Shown: positions 1-12,359, counted from the first letter of the stretch. The stretch is 64,000 nt of DNA from Nicotiana tabacum (GCF_000715075.1 NC_134096.1:62629854-62693853); one strand, 5' to 3'. Numbers and translations are program-made. Notes: generated by a model from the sequence alone, not told the origin.

Positions 1-151
1 CTATATGAGTTTTATCTTTACAATTTCATTGAAGAAATTTACGATTTCTAAAATATTAAAATGTTGATTTAATTAAGTATTTATTGTTGGCTTGCCTGAC
101 AGTGGAGTCTGGCGCCATTACGACCTTTATGGATTTTGGGTCGTGACAACA

Positions 152-163
152 TGGTATCAGAGC
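152..163 (+). other. Primer-binding site of E1 (initiator tRNA-Met type)
   Basis: TGGTATCAGAGC lies three bases after the LTR's terminal CA. This is the complement of the 3' end of plant initiator tRNA-Met and fixes both the LTR border and the element's plus orientation. Confidence 0.85.
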
Positions 164-1677
164 ACTAGGTTCACTTAGGTCTCACGAGTCATGAGCGAGT
201 CTAGTAGAGTCTTGCGGATCGGTACAGAGACGTCTGTGCTTATCTTCGAGAGGCTACAGGGCTGATAGGAATACTTCCCTTTTTGATTCCTCATCGTGCG
301 ATTCGATTCCTTTGAGGCTTATGCCTACATTTCCTCCATATTCAATCTTATGCAACGTGAAGCACTTGTTATAAATTGAGGATCGAGAAAATTTTTAATG
401 GTACTACAGATGTAGTGCAGGATGCTTCTCCCTGTGTAATTAATTGGGCTATTGTCGTCGCCTTGCGGAAGGATGCTCTATCATTTCAGTTCAGTATTAA
501 TACTACCTAAGGTTTTGAGTTTTGGCATTGATTGTTATGACGATTTGTGCGTTATTATCGCACATTATTTATGTAATGGTAGAATGCCTGTCTATGTGTA
601 AGGGTAGTAAACGACTTGAAAGAAGGTTTTCTCAGTACATGATTCAGAGGTTCCATGTTTTAATTTCAGTAGAGAAAAGTCAGTCGGACTATGAATGTTC
701 AAATTTGGGGTTGATGAAATAACGAAGCTTGATATATTCGAGTGTGGTAAAGTTCTCAATTTTGATGTGGTGTCGTCGCCTTGTAAAATGCGTTAAGGTT
801 CGTCAGTGTTATGATTTTCTTCAACTCGCCTTCACGACAGAGTGTTAGAAATTAGTATAGGGGAAGCAGTCGTTAGAGATCGCAGTGTGCAATGATTCAG
901 GATCGAAGTAGCGTTTCTAGTATTGATGTCTCGAGAAGGATGATCGCCAGAAAGGTTTAAAGCTGGTAACGAGCTATTGGTTCAAGTTCTACAGAGATGG
1001 ATTTTGAGTTAAGGCAACAACTAGGCAGCGAAGGATAAGGAAGGACATGTGAAAGGTGCCTTGCGGTGGTTAGGCTCCGAAAAGGCCAAGTGTAAGAAAA
1101 TAGAAGCAGAGTAGTTGCTTAAAGGAGATGGTTGACCAAAGTGGGAGAGTGGCAAAGTAGCATATGGGTTACGTGGTAGGATGATTACACGTCTTGAGGA
1201 ACGTTTGGAGTGATTTGGGATGTAGAATGGACAATAACTAGGTCTACGGACTTAAGTTGTAATATTGGCTATTGTACTAAGAAAGATTGGATACAACAGG
1301 AAGGAGTTGCTTGATATGAAGAAGGATACAACATGACTTTGGATTGGAAGGTATTGTCGCACCTCTAGTTGACGTCCACGAGGAGTGAACGGACTGATGC
1401 AGCTGGTGAATGAGCTTGGACTCAGGATGATCTACTAATTTCGTAGTATTTGCACCCAGTGCAACGATGTTGGAATATGTCAGCTTCTAATTTCCACCGG
1501 TGGGTTATCTCCTGTGAGCAGGTTACCAGTTGCGTGGTATTGACGAAGCTTATGCGAATAATTCTAATGGCTACCCAGTAAGAGATTTAATATATAAATA
1601 TGGCTAGTGGTTCAGAGTGTTTATTAAAGGCTAATTGAACGATTTAGAGAAAATTTGGCAAGTTGTGTGTGAAGGAT

Positions 1678-4502
1678 TGTAATGACCCAACCGGTCATTT
1701 TAACTTTTAGAACCCCGTTACCTAAAATAAAACTTCCCGTAGGTGCTTATAATGATTTATGACTTGCGGGGATGGTTGGTTCGGGATTTAAAAGTGTTTG
1801 GGGTGAAACCGGAACATTTGGTTCCTTAAGTTGGCCTTAAAGTGCTAAGTTTGACTTCGGTCAACATTTTTAGAAAATGACCCCGGAATAGAATTTTGAT
1901 GATTCCAACAGCTCCGTATGGTGATTTTGGACTTAGGAGCATTATCGGAATTTTATTTGGAAGTCCGTAGTGAAATTAGGCTTGAAATGGCTAAAATAGG
2001 AATTTAAAGTTTGGAAGTTTGACCGATGAGTTGACTTTTTGATACCGGAGTCGGAATCCAGTTCCGAAAATTTTCATAGCTCCGTTATGTAATTTATGAC
2101 TTGTGTGTAAAATTTGAGGTCAATCGGAGTTGATTTGATAGGTTCCGACATTGAATGTAGAAGTTGAAAACTCTTAGTTTCATTAAGCTTGAATTGGGGT
2201 ATAATTCATGGTTTTAGCGTTGTTTGATGTGATTTAGAGGTTCGACTAAGTTCGTATGATGTTTTAGGACTTATTGGTATATTTGGTTGAGGTACCGAGG
2301 GCCTCGAGTGAGTTTCAGATGGTTAACGGATCAAAAATTTGAGTTAAAAAAAATTGCTGCAATATTTCCTCTTCTGTTGGACAGTCTAGGCTGTGATCGA
2401 GCCCAGATATCGAGCCAGATATCAAGCCCAGATATCAGGCCCATGGTTGACGAGGTACGGGCTCGAGCTAGTGTATCGAAGCCATGATCGAAGGTCCAGC
2501 TCGAGGGCCATGATCGAAGGCAAGGATCGAGGGCCAGGATCGAGACCCAAGATCGAGGGTCACAATCGAAGGCTCAAGCTCGATGCCATGATTGAGGCTA
2601 TGATCGAAGGTCCAACCTCGATGCCCTGATCGAGGCCATGACCGAGGTCCAGGCTCGAGCCTATGATCGAAGCCCCGATCGAGGCCCTGTTCGAGGACCA
2701 GTTCCGAAGGCTGCTGGGCAGTTTTATAAAAAGAGGGCATTCGTCCCATTTGCCATTTTTGACGAACTTAAGCTTGAGCATAGACGACTTTTGGCAGATT
2801 TTCAAGGGAAAAATATTGGGATAAGTGATTCTAACTCGGATTTGGTCTACATATACAAGTATAACATTATTTTCAACATAAATTAGTGTTTTGAGATTGA
2901 AAATTGGAAAAATCTAGAAATCTCGTAGAAACAAAATTTTGAGATTTCGGTATCGATTCGGAGTCGGATTTGAGTGAAACTGGTATGGTTGGACTCGTAA
3001 TTGAATGGGTTGTCGAATTTCATAACTTTCGTCAGATTCCGAGATGTGGGCCCTGCGGGCAAATTTTTAATTAATTTCGGGATTTTTATTAAAAATGTAG
3101 TATTTCCTTATAGAATTTATTTCCTATAATTTTTAGTGATTGTATCGAATTATTTTGGCTAGATTCGAGCCAGACAGAGTTGGATAATCGTGGAAAAGGC
3201 ATAATTATGGATTAAATTGGAGCAAGACGAGGTAAGTCTCTTGTCTAATCTTGTGAGGGGGAAATTACCTCATAGGTGATTAAAATTAAATAATTGTTGC
3301 TAATTGTGAGGGGGCTACATACGCATGAGGTGACGAGAGTCCATGCATAGCTACTATTAATGCTAAAGTTCGGGTAGTTTAGGACTCAAAGCATGCCTTA
3401 CTTGTGTAAATTGTATTCTTTGATTTATTTATATTAATTGATATCTATATGAATATATTGTGAATTGTTAGATAAAGATATTAAAGGATGGAAATCTCAT
3501 AGGCTTGATTGTCTGTTTAAATCAATTAATTGTTAAAATAAATTGTTCTCCTCCCAAATTCATCTTATAATAAATATACTCTCCTTCCGGAGGCACATAA
3601 GAAAAGTGTCCTCCTTTCTTGTGGAGCGGGCCGAACGCCTCGGTAGGATAGATGCATCTATGGATCGCGCTGCACGTCCCTCGGCAGTGTACACGACACT
3701 CTGGATCGGGCCGTACGTCCTCGAGATAAATCGTGCTTAAATAATAATAATTACACGATACTTTAATAATTTATTTCAGCTTGTGAAGCTAATTAATAAA
3801 GTGGAAAATCCTTGGAATTTAATGAATTATTATTCTTGCTTGTTTAGGAATTAATTGTTACTCATGTAAATGAGATTTAATTGATAAATTAGAATTTATT
3901 TGAATTGAAGAAATTTAATTAATATATTGAGAATTGTTACATTTGAAAGAATTTGATTATTTCCGCTGATTAAATAAATTATTGTAAATTCTGTAAATCA
4001 TGCTGATTTAAATATCCTAGTTTTATTTCAATTATTATTGACCTATAGTGAGTGTCAAAGTCGGCCATCTCGTCTCTACCACTTCGAGATTAGGCTTGAT
4101 ACTTACTGGGTACACGTTGTTTACGTACTCATACTACACTTGCTGTACTTTTTTGTGCAGGATCTGAGACAGGTACTAGTGGAGGACCTATCATCACATA
4201 TCTACGTCATCCCGAGGCATAGTGGTGAGCTGCCTTTCTGAGCCGTTCTACAGCTACCAGTATCTCTTCTTATATTTATATTCTGTCTATTTCATTTCAG
4301 ACAGTATTTGGAGTTTTGTATAATCTACTAGATGCTCATGCACTTGTGACACCGGGTCTTGGCACACACATTGGTAGAAATTGGAATTTTATTATCTTCT
4401 TGGAATAAAAGTTTAACCAATGTATGTTTGACTTATTAGTTGGCTTGCCTAGCTGTAGTGTTGGGCGCCATCACGACCTATAGGTGAAATTGGGTTGTGA
4501 CA
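1678..4502 (+). mobile_element. Solo LTR (2825 bp) inside E1, TSD AGGAT
   Basis: It starts TGTAATGACCC and ends GGGTTGTGACA. AGGAT stands directly before (1673-1677) and after (4503-4507). The flanks belong to the internal region of E1, so this is an independent insertion reduced to one LTR by recombination, not E1's own 3' LTR. It contains a CpG-rich repeat block and a TATA box (TATAAAAA, 2725-2732), and the usual U5 end with GGCGCCATCACGACC. Confidence 0.88.
2390..2715 (+). repeat. CpG-rich short repeats in LTR U3 (GATCGAGG / CTCGAG motif)
   Basis: Imperfect tandem copies of GATCGAAGG, GATCGAGGCC, GCTCGAG and CCAGATATCGAG fill the stretch just upstream of the LTR TATA box. The matching place in other LTRs of this window holds different CpG repeats. 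The overlapping short frames on both strands arise from the repeats and look non-coding. Confidence 0.75.
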
Positions 4503-6150
4503 AGGATCATGTCAATGATGAAGAAAGAATCTTGGTGGATTCCAAAATTTTGTAATTGTAGCTTTAAGCTAAGTGGGAGAGCCCCACCGTCTATGATTGG
4601 ATTGCGTAGTGTGACTAGTGTCAACTTGTGCAGTTTCTGGTTATCGGTGTATTGGTGGGTCATTGCAACTAAGAAAAGAAAACATCAGTGTTAATTTGAG
4701 TAAAGTATTTGGGGAATGTGTGCCATATTTGGCCTTATCAATTCATATTTAGGTTTTTGGAAGACTCAGAGTTTATGCTCCGTGTAGATGTAATGCACAT
4801 GAATGTGAGACAGTCGGGTGCTTCCTTGAGAAAGTGTCCATGTGCTAGCAAGGCCTTGGAGTTGATCATGTATGGGAACAAGTAAGAGCAAGTGACTCTC
4901 AATAACGGTCCTAGTGGATTCAAAAATTTAAAGTGTGGTGTCTAAGGATCTCGAGTTTATAGTATGGTTGAGTATCGAGCTTTTGCTGCAGATTATGAAA
5001 TGGGGCTCGGAGTACTCTGCGTTATCTTCAGGTTGTGGTGTAGCAATAGAGAAACAGAAGAAAATAACTTCGGATTCATAAAAGAAGTATCAGAATGGGT
5101 GTACCAATTGAAGATGTGAAAGTGCGCACAAGAAGGGATATGAGATAATTAGTGAGTTTTGAAACCGCGGGGTCTCGTGAAATAAGGTCACTCGGGATGA
5201 ATACGGATTTGAGTTCATGATGTAATGAATGCAGCTATTATTATTTCTAAGGAAAGTTGAGAATAAATCGAGAAAAGACGGGTCGGCTAACAATGGTTGA
5301 ATCGACATGATGGTGGCAATGATTAGTTTCTTCAGCACATTGAACTATGCATGTGATTTCTGGCGGTACGTGCGAGGCTTGACGGCCGCCGTAATTGATT
5401 TTATTTGGATAAATTCAAGTATTATGACATGTTATGTGTAAAGGGATCCCAAAAGAGTTATGGTGGCTTAGACCACTACCTGAGGTCGGTATTTTCTACG
5501 GATATGGGAATTCAGTCACGTGTTGCAATGGTTCTCTTGAAATGAGTTAAGAAAAAGGTTTCTATATGATTAAGTGTTTACCCTATTAGTGGTTTGGGAG
5601 TTATGATGGAATTCTTGTACTCATACACATTGGCGTGATTAAGTGCACTAAGTAGCATGGGATTCGAAAGTTGAGGATTTAAGATTTCGGTTCGGTGTTG
5701 ACAAGGATGTCATGAGCTTCAATGAGCAGGAAAAGGGATTTAGATGTTTAAAGTAAGATGGTATTATTTTTGGCATCATCTAAGGTTGATGTCGGGTGTA
5801 AGAGACCTTGTGTATTGATTTGTGAATTCTTGATATGCTTTACAACATTAGTGTAACCGGTAGCATGGAGGTGCAGACTTGTTACCTGGTGCGGAAGGTC
5901 GTGGGAGCATGTCTCATGAAAAGATTGTGTAAGAGTGACATGTAGTCACTTGATTGAGTGAAGATTGAAAACCAAGTATGAAGATTGTGGTAATATCGCT
6001 GATTCGAGAATTTATGCCTGAAGGGCACTCAGTTCATTTGGTTGTGGACTGTGGAAGTTTGTTCCGATTATGATGGCTATTCTTGTGTGTTATGGGAAAA
6101 AGGGTTATTATGGATCCTTGAAAGGTTATTAGCCTAGTACGGTGCGATCA

Positions 6151-7050
6151 GAAATCGTGCTTAATAATAATAATTACACGATACCTTAATAGTTTATTTC
6201 ATCTTGCGAAGCTAATTGATAAATTGGAAATCTTTAGAATTTAATGAATTATTATTCCTGTTTGTTAAGGAATTATTGTTATTCTTGTAAATGAGACTAA
6301 TTGATAAATTGAAAAATTATTAAAATTGAATTGCAGCTTGTAAAGTTATTTGATAAATTTGAAGTTTTATTGAAATTGCATGATTTAAATAAACAAATTG
6401 GAAAATTATTGCATTTAAAGTATTTTTATTATTTCTGCTAATTGAATAAAATTATTGTTAACTCTGTGAACCATGCTGATTTGAATAATTTTAATTTATT
6501 CCAATTATTATTATTGACCCATAGTGAGTGTCAAAGTCGGCTATCTCGTCTCTACCACTTCGAGATTAGGCTTGATACTTACTGGGTACATATTATTTTC
6601 GTACTCTTACTGCACTTGCTGCATATTTTATTGTGCTGGTACATATATGTATAGCGGCCTCGTGGGCGTAGAGGTGTGGTTAATAATTGCGGGGACATAG
6701 GTTAGCGGCATTCTATATTACGATCTGCAGCTAATAGAGTCTGCTTCAGAGTTATTATATTTTCCTCTCTAATTTGTATTCTGGACAGATGCTGTATTTT
6801 ATTTTTAATTCCCTAGAAAATGCTCATGCACTTGTGACAGCGGGTTTAGGGAATGGTTGTGAATTGTTTAGAAATTTAGTTGCTAAAAATATTTATCATT
6901 TACTCTATGAGTTTTATCTTTACAATTTCATTGAAGAAATTTTTATTTCAAAAATACTAAAATAGGTAATTAAGTTAATTGATTATGGTTGGCTTACCTG
7001 ACAGTGGTGTCCGACGCCATCATGACCTTTTTGGATTTTAGGTCGTGACA
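6151..7050 (+). mobile_element. Truncated 3' LTR of E1
   Basis: The sequence from TCGTGCTTAATAATAATAA to GGTCGTGACA aligns with the last ~775 bases of the solo LTR at 1678-4502. The upstream two thirds of the LTR are missing, and E1 internal sequence abuts directly, so a deletion removed the internal 3' end, the polypurine tract and U3. Confidence 0.75.
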
Positions 7051-7052
7051 TA

Positions 7053-7660
7053 TATATACCCTTGGGTGAGCGGCTATTTAGATTAATGTTTCATAAGAGG
7101 AGAACAGAAAATATTGATTATCATGTTCTTTTAGCATGTATTGGTGTGATATTGAGCATCAATATTTAAAAAAAATTATTTCAAGAAATACAAAATAAAA
7201 TTATCTATATTTGTTTGTTCATAACACTTTTGGGTTATATAGTACAAAAGAAAACACCAAAAAGTACCAATTCCTAAGTTTCTGCTTTTTCTTTTCTTTT
7301 TCCAGATATAAAGGGGATAGTAAGAGATCTTATTAAGTTAATAGTGATCTTCTACTTAGTGAGTTTGAAATTCTTGATATTACTGTTTAAATTTTGATCT
7401 AAACAATTGGGGAAGGTTATCACGATATTTTCCTTTGACCAACCTCCTCATAAGTGGAATATAGAGAAGGAGCTAGATTATTTAACTAACAAAATAAGCA
7501 AAAAAACAGAATAAGAAAATATTTTGGAATGTTGCCTTTTCCAACATATCAATATGAAAATATACTTTCATTGAACTTTATTAATTATGAAAATTTAATA
7601 ACAAAACATAGTTCAATTATTAAAATAACAAACTTAAATCAGTTTGATCTATCTTGTGAA
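7053..7660. repeat. Duplicated island, copy 1 (second copy at 18.46-19.06 kb)
   Basis: From about GGGTGAGCGGCTATTTAGAT to TTGATCTATCT this stretch is near-identical to 18463-19062 in the same orientation. It is not LTR-like. On its minus strand it contains a decayed signal-peptide exon, so it looks like part of an old gene-bearing segment. Confidence 0.75.
7486..7547 (-). pseudogene. Decayed signal-peptide exon of a small secreted peptide gene (copy 2)
   Basis: The minus strand reads ATG TTG GAA AAG GCA ACA TTC, then a hydrophobic run. It resembles the exon ending at 8078 (MEKATF…) but has lost the GT donor (TTAG|TTAAAT in place of CTAG|GTAAGC). No cysteine-rich second exon is seen downstream. 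It looks like a relic of tandem duplication of the neighbouring peptide gene. Confidence 0.45.
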
Positions 7661-7666
7661 CTTTTT

Positions 7667-8135
7667 CTACTCCATTATTAGTTGTTGGAGGTTGTGCACA
7701 GAGAAGCACTTGTGCGTAGTCAAGTTACATTTGGGATGTCCTAAGCAGTTGATTGTGAAATCGATATCTTTAGTGCATTCAAACGTGCCGCATTGCTTGA
7801 TTGTCCTACAACATTGACATTATTAAATAAGTTATTGAAAAAAAAAAATTATTAACTAAAATTATCATATTCATAATATAAGAGAGACACACAAATTGTT
7901 TCTAGAGTAAAAGTTGCTAATAAGAAAGTTATTTCTCCAAGACATGCAAAAGGAAACTGACAACAAAAATGGAATGATGGAGTATTAATTATCTCGCGGT
8001 TGTCAGTAAAGTGTGACTGTAACCTGGTTGAAAATGAACTACTACATAAAATATGTGAATAGATCTAAATTGCTTACCTAGCAAAATAAGCAAAAAAGTG
8101 GCCAAGAAAATCTTAAGGAATGTTGCCTTCTCCAT
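7667..8135 (-). pseudogene. Small secreted cysteine-rich peptide gene, two exons, one-base frame break
   Basis: Exon 1 (8135-8078) encodes MEKATFLKIFLATFLLILL, a clear signal peptide, and ends at a good donor CTAG|GTAAGC. A 272-base intron ends TTGTAG|G. Exon 2 (7805-7667) has a frame with five cysteines spaced C-x4-C-x9-C-x5-C-x6-C and a TAG stop. A TATA box lies 80 bases upstream. This layout (signal exon, one intron, short Cys-rich exon) is that of plant defensin-like peptides, though the spacing does not fit a named defensin class. As read, the exons join one base out of frame, giving a stop after about 40 residues. It is therefore a recent pseudogene, an assembly error, or a gene with an unusual splice. 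Confidence 0.5.
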
Positions 8136-8214
8136 TGTCTTCCATATATTCTGGTACTACTATAGTAATTATATAACTGTTATTATTGATATCTTAATTG
8201 TTGCTTTAGCAATG

Positions 8215-8222
8215 TATTTATA
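8215..8222 (-). promoter_or_regulatory. TATA box of the cysteine-rich peptide gene
   Basis: The minus strand reads TATAAATA, 80 bases before the ATG, with a purine-rich leader between. Position and sequence fit a plant core promoter. Confidence 0.5.
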
Positions 8223-8840
8223 GGGAAGCAAAAGATATGCACCAAATTTACACTTTAAGGAGATATAGTAACCAAGGTAAATAATTTTAAGTCATTTCTA
8301 TAAATTAAAAAAATCAAATTTAATACTAAGGCAACAAAATCTTTTTTGCTGGAATTACTTTGGAAAGTGAGTGACTTAATTTCCGTTTAATGTTTGATAA
8401 TAAGTAATCTAGATTCAGATTCAGTTCTAATAAGTTCATTTAAAGAGCCAAACAATTTTATGTTTTTCTCATTGTCATAATTGGTAGGTAATTATAAAAA
8501 TTAAATCTGAGATTATTTTGACTAAATCTATTGATTCTTTGACCTAAATTGCTCATGTTCCATGAAAGGTTGAAGTAAAGTGATGTTATTTACTTTACTT
8601 CTAAAACTTTATCCTAAAGTGAGGGTCTTTGCAGGTATATTAGCTAAGAATATTTAAGAAAAATCATAAGATCAAACCCAATGAAAAAATAGAGTCAATC
8701 GACTACGAAAAAATATACTTTGGTTGGTTTGACTTGGCTTGATTTTATGTTGAGTTGAATAATAATATCAATATATATAATTTGATTTGGTATTAATAAA
8801 AAAAGAGTTGAACCAAAATTAAACGTCGAAACCCCACCGA
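8223..8840. other. AT-rich stretch with no recognised gene
   Basis: I see no coding frame, LTR border or tandem repeat here. It would hold the distal promoter of the minus-strand peptide gene. Confidence 0.4.
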
Positions 8841-8841
8841 T

Positions 8842-10490
8842 AATGTGTCTGTATTTTGAATTCTCTAATTCATTAACAAAAAAATAAAAAAGAATACTAG
8901 GTCTATTTTATGTTGATAATTTGAGACTCATAAATAAGCTAACATAAAAGATGATTTGAAGTTTTGGTCCAATAATGTTTTCTACTATTAATGGTGCTTT
9001 ATAAACCTCTTTGTGAACCGCTAATGGTGCTAACAACGCTTTGAGAACCACTGACAGCGCTAGAAAATGCTGATGGTGCTTTGTAAATTGCTAACGACGC
9101 TTTATGAGTCGCTATTGATGCTTTCTGACCCGCTAACGATGCTTTGTGAACCGCTAACAACATGAGCTGCTAATGGCGCTAACGATGCTTTGAGAACCTC
9201 TAATGGCACCTTGTGAACCGCTAACATTACTTTGTGAAGCGCTAACAAAGCTTTATTAACCGCTAACTACGCGAACTTCTAGTGGCGCTAACGGAGCTTT
9301 ATGAGCAACTAACGACATTTTATGAACCGATAACGGTGCTTTGTAGTGGTTCTAACGACACTTCAAGGCCGCTAATGGTGCTTTGTGAATCGCTAACGAT
9401 GCTTTGTGAACCACTAACAATGTGAACAGTTAAAGACGCTTTGTGAATCTCTAATGAAGCTTTATTAATGGTGTAAATAGCTAATGACGCTAATGTTGCT
9501 TTATGAGCCACTAACGGCACTTTATGAACCACAAACAATGCTTTGTGAACCACTAATAGTGCTTTGTGAACCGCTAAGAATGCTTTGTGAACCACTAACA
9601 ATGTTTTGTGAACCGCTAACGGCATGAATGGTTAACGATGCTAACGACATTTCAGAACGATTAACGGTGCTTTGTGAACCGGTAATGGTGCATCGTCAAC
9701 CGGTAATGGTGCATAATGTGTGTGTATTTTGAATCCTTTAATTCATTAACCAAAAAATAAAAACAATTCTAGGTCTACTTTATCTTGATAATTTGAGACT
9801 CATAAATAAGCTAACATAAAAGTTGATTTGAAAATGAAGGGTGTTGTTGTGCCTTATTTGAATTCATTATCATATTTTGAGACTCATAAATGAAGGGTGT
9901 TGCCATGCCTTATTTGAATTCATTATCATATATGGAGAGATTTGAGAGTAAAATCACGAAGGGTGATGTCGTGCCATTATATTCATGATATTACATGGTG
10001 AGGACGAGAGTAAAAGCACGAAGGTTGATGCCATGCCATTCATTTTCATATCATTGCTTTATCTGATTTCCGATTTTGGTGATTTACTTGGTTATAATTT
10101 TGCATGGTGCTTTATGAACCACTAACGGTATGAACCACTAATGCCACTTTGTGAATCGCTAATGAAGCTTTGTTAACAGTGTAAATCGCTAATGGCGCTA
10201 ATGCTGCTTTATGAGCCACTAAAGACACTTTATGAACCACTAACAATACTTTGTGAACTGCTAACAGTGCTTTGTGAACCACTAACAATATTTTGTGAAC
10301 CGCTAACGGTATTAATGATTAACGGTGCTTTGTGAACCGATAATGGTGCATCACGAATCGGTAATGGTACATAATGTGTGTGTATTTTGAAGCTTCTAAT
10401 TCATTAACTAAAAAATAAAATACTAGGTCTTTTTTATGTTGATAATTTGAGACTCGTAAATAAGCTAACATAAAAAATGATTTGAAAACG
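8842..10490. repeat. 21-bp tandem array with a thrice-repeated AT-rich linker
   Basis: Blocks of an imperfect 21-bp unit (like GCTAACAATGCTTTGTGAACC) run from about 8985 to 9735 and again from 10095 to 10375. A ~120-bp linker (ATAATGTGTGTGTATTTTGA … GAGACTCATAAATAAGC) occurs at about 8845, 9715 and 10375. Together with an LTR piece (GAAGGGTGTTGTTGTGCC) after the last two linkers, this makes a higher-order duplication. Because 21 is a multiple of three, the minus strand stays open and gives heptad-repeat frames such as VHKALLV. I regard these as non-coding. Confidence 0.7.
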
Positions 10491-10798
10491 AAGGGTGTTG
10501 TTGTGCCTTATTTGAATTCATTATCATATTTTGAGACTCATAAACGAAGGGTGTTGTCGTGCCTTATATTCATAATATTATATAGTAAGGACGGGAGTAA
10601 AAGTACAAAGGGTGATGTCGCGCCATTCATTTTCATATCATTGCTTTATCTATTTCCGGTTTTGGTGATTTACTTAGTTATATTGTTGCTTAATTCAGAA
10701 GATTTTATTTCGGGATATCGTACTTGCCGTTTTTATGATATCTTCCCCTTTCTCATGTCCCCTCCCAGTTAATATTTTATCATTCTTCTTGTTATTTT

Positions 10799-10844
<46 letters not shown>

Positions 10845-11360
10845 AGTGGTTTTATGTAGGTGTCTTGTCATAGTCTCGTCACTACCTCATTGAGGTTAGG
10901 CTCGGCACTTACAGAGTACATTGGGTCGGTTGTACTCATACTACAGTTCTATACTTCTTGTGTAGATACTGGTATCGGTCCCAAAGGTGCTTAGAAGTGC
11001 GGCGGCTCGAATCACTTTCATACGGAGACTCGAGGTAGATCTGTTGGCGTTCGTAGACCTTGAAGTCCCCTTCCATTTCCTACCTTTACTATTTATCTTT
11101 TTCGAACAGTTGTATTTGTTTCATACTATGTATGTAGACTTCTAGATGCTCATGTACTCGTGACTCTGTATTTTTGGGAGTAGTTAGTATCACGTTGTTT
11201 ATATTCGCAATATGTTAGATTTGGAGTATATTTCTCATTTATTGTCATTACTTGAGTTAATTTCTAAAAATAATTGGTTAATATATTAACGTCGGCTTGA
11301 CTAGAAAGTGGATGTTAGGCGCCATCACCGTCCTGATGTTGGGAATTTCGGTTCATGACA
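9836..11360 (+). mobile_element. 5' LTR of Ty3/gypsy element B, broken by 21-bp repeats
   Basis: It shares with 17196-18102 the blocks GAAGGGTGTTGTTGTGCC, GTGAGGACGAGAGTAAAAGC, the TTCTACACTTCTTGTG region and GGCGCCATCAC. It ends GGTTCATGACA just before the primer-binding site. The 21-bp array interrupts it between about 10095 and 10490. The LTR's own start is not found. Confidence 0.65.
10804..10840. repeat. (TA)n microsatellite
   Basis: About 18 uninterrupted TA units inside the B LTR. The 3' LTR at 17570 has only TATATATATT at the matching place, so the run expanded after insertion. Confidence 0.9.
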
Positions 11361-11363
11361 AGT

Positions 11364-11375
11364 TGGTATCAGAGC
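11364..11375 (+). other. Primer-binding site of element B
   Basis: TGGTATCAGAGC lies three bases after the LTR end. It is the same initiator-Met type as in E1, and the following leader (GGTCTCACGAGTCAT…) is also shared. Confidence 0.85.
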
Positions 11376-11562
11376 CCTAGGTTGCTTAGGTCTCACGAGT
11401 CATAAGCAAGATTAGTAGAGTCTGTAGGAACGGTATGTAGACATTTGCATTTATCTTCTAGAGGCTATGGAGTTTTAGGAAAATTTTCACTTCTTTTTTT
11501 CCCTATCGTGCGATTTTATTCTATCGTTGATGTTTGAATCATCCATTCTTGTTCTCTCGAAG

Positions 11563-11778
11563 ATGGTGAGAACACGTACAGCATCTACAGCCGTACACGA
11601 GCCGGAGCCCCTTATTGTTGCCACTACCATGGGTAGTGGTCGAGGCCAAGGTCGAGCTAGAGGCCAAGACAGAGGTAGAGCTCAGCCTAGAGCTCGAGAA
11701 AAAGCACCCATAGTGGAGCCTCAGATTGATCATGAGGAGGAGATCCCAGCTCAGACTGCACCAATCGGACCCACTTAA
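11563..11778 (+). pseudogene. gag N-terminal fragment of Ty3/gypsy element B
   Basis: The start MVRTRTAST follows the leader directly. The frame then gives a basic Gly/Arg/Gln-rich stretch (GSGRGQGRARGQDRGRAQPR) and an acidic segment before a stop. Gag openings of this kind are common in chromovirus-type gypsy elements of Solanaceae. Downstream gag sequence to about 12350 continues with several stops, including Arg-Gly-rich pieces (GGQPARGR) expected ahead of the zinc knuckle. The gene is dead. Confidence 0.6.
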
Positions 11779-12359
11779 GTCTAAGAGGGGTTTATAGCCA
11801 CTCTTGTGCTTCAGGATGATCTAGTCTATTTAGTGGGCCTTATGTAGAGTGTGGCCCAGACCGATGCATTTTCGATGGCACCAACTATCTCTCAGGCTGG
11901 GAGAGGAGCATAGACTCCCGCTACTCACACAGTAAAGTGGTTATCCAAGTTGACAGGGGCAATTCCAAGGTCAACAGTCACAACAACCGAGGGCTTGTTA
12001 TACTAGTGGAGATCTGAGGCACATTTCTAGATTTTGCCCTAGGTCACAAGGCGTCATAGGAGCAGGGTTCTCGTGCCATGGTTCTGGCACCGGTTGCTTC
12101 ACCGCCTGCTCAACCAGCTAGAGGCAGGGTTCAGGAAGCCAGAGGTGGAGGCCAGCCAGCTAGAGGTCGTCCGAGAGGTAGAGGTCAGAGTGGTGGGGGA
12201 CCATCCCTATTTTTATGCATTTTCAGCTAGACTTGAGGCAGAGTCATATGCGCCGTCATCACAGGTATTGTTCCAGTTTTTCATAGAGATGCTTCAGTCC
12301 TATTTGATCCTAGCTCTACTTATTCCTACGTGTCATCCTATTTCGCTTAATATCTAGTT

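Larger units (their letters stand above)
1..7050 (+). mobile_element. E1: non-autonomous (LARD-like) LTR retrotransposon, 5' LTR cut by window edge
   Basis: The first 148 bases are the 3' end of a 5' LTR (…GGGTCGTGACA). A primer-binding site follows, then about 3.2 kb of internal sequence in two blocks (149-1677, 4503-6150), then a 5'-truncated 3' LTR ending in GGTCGTGACA at 7050. The two internal blocks are continuous: their junction sequences match the uninterrupted minus-strand internal region at 37.0-37.2 kb. No reading frame above about 90 aa fits gag or pol, so this is a large retrotransposon derivative that must have used proteins from elsewhere. Its leader after the primer site resembles that of the coding element B at 11.36 kb. 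Confidence 0.8.

Noticed and set aside
9320..9625. 101-aa heptad-repeat frame on the minus strand
   Set aside because: Explained by a 21-bp tandem array. No promoter, and the frame changes between loci.
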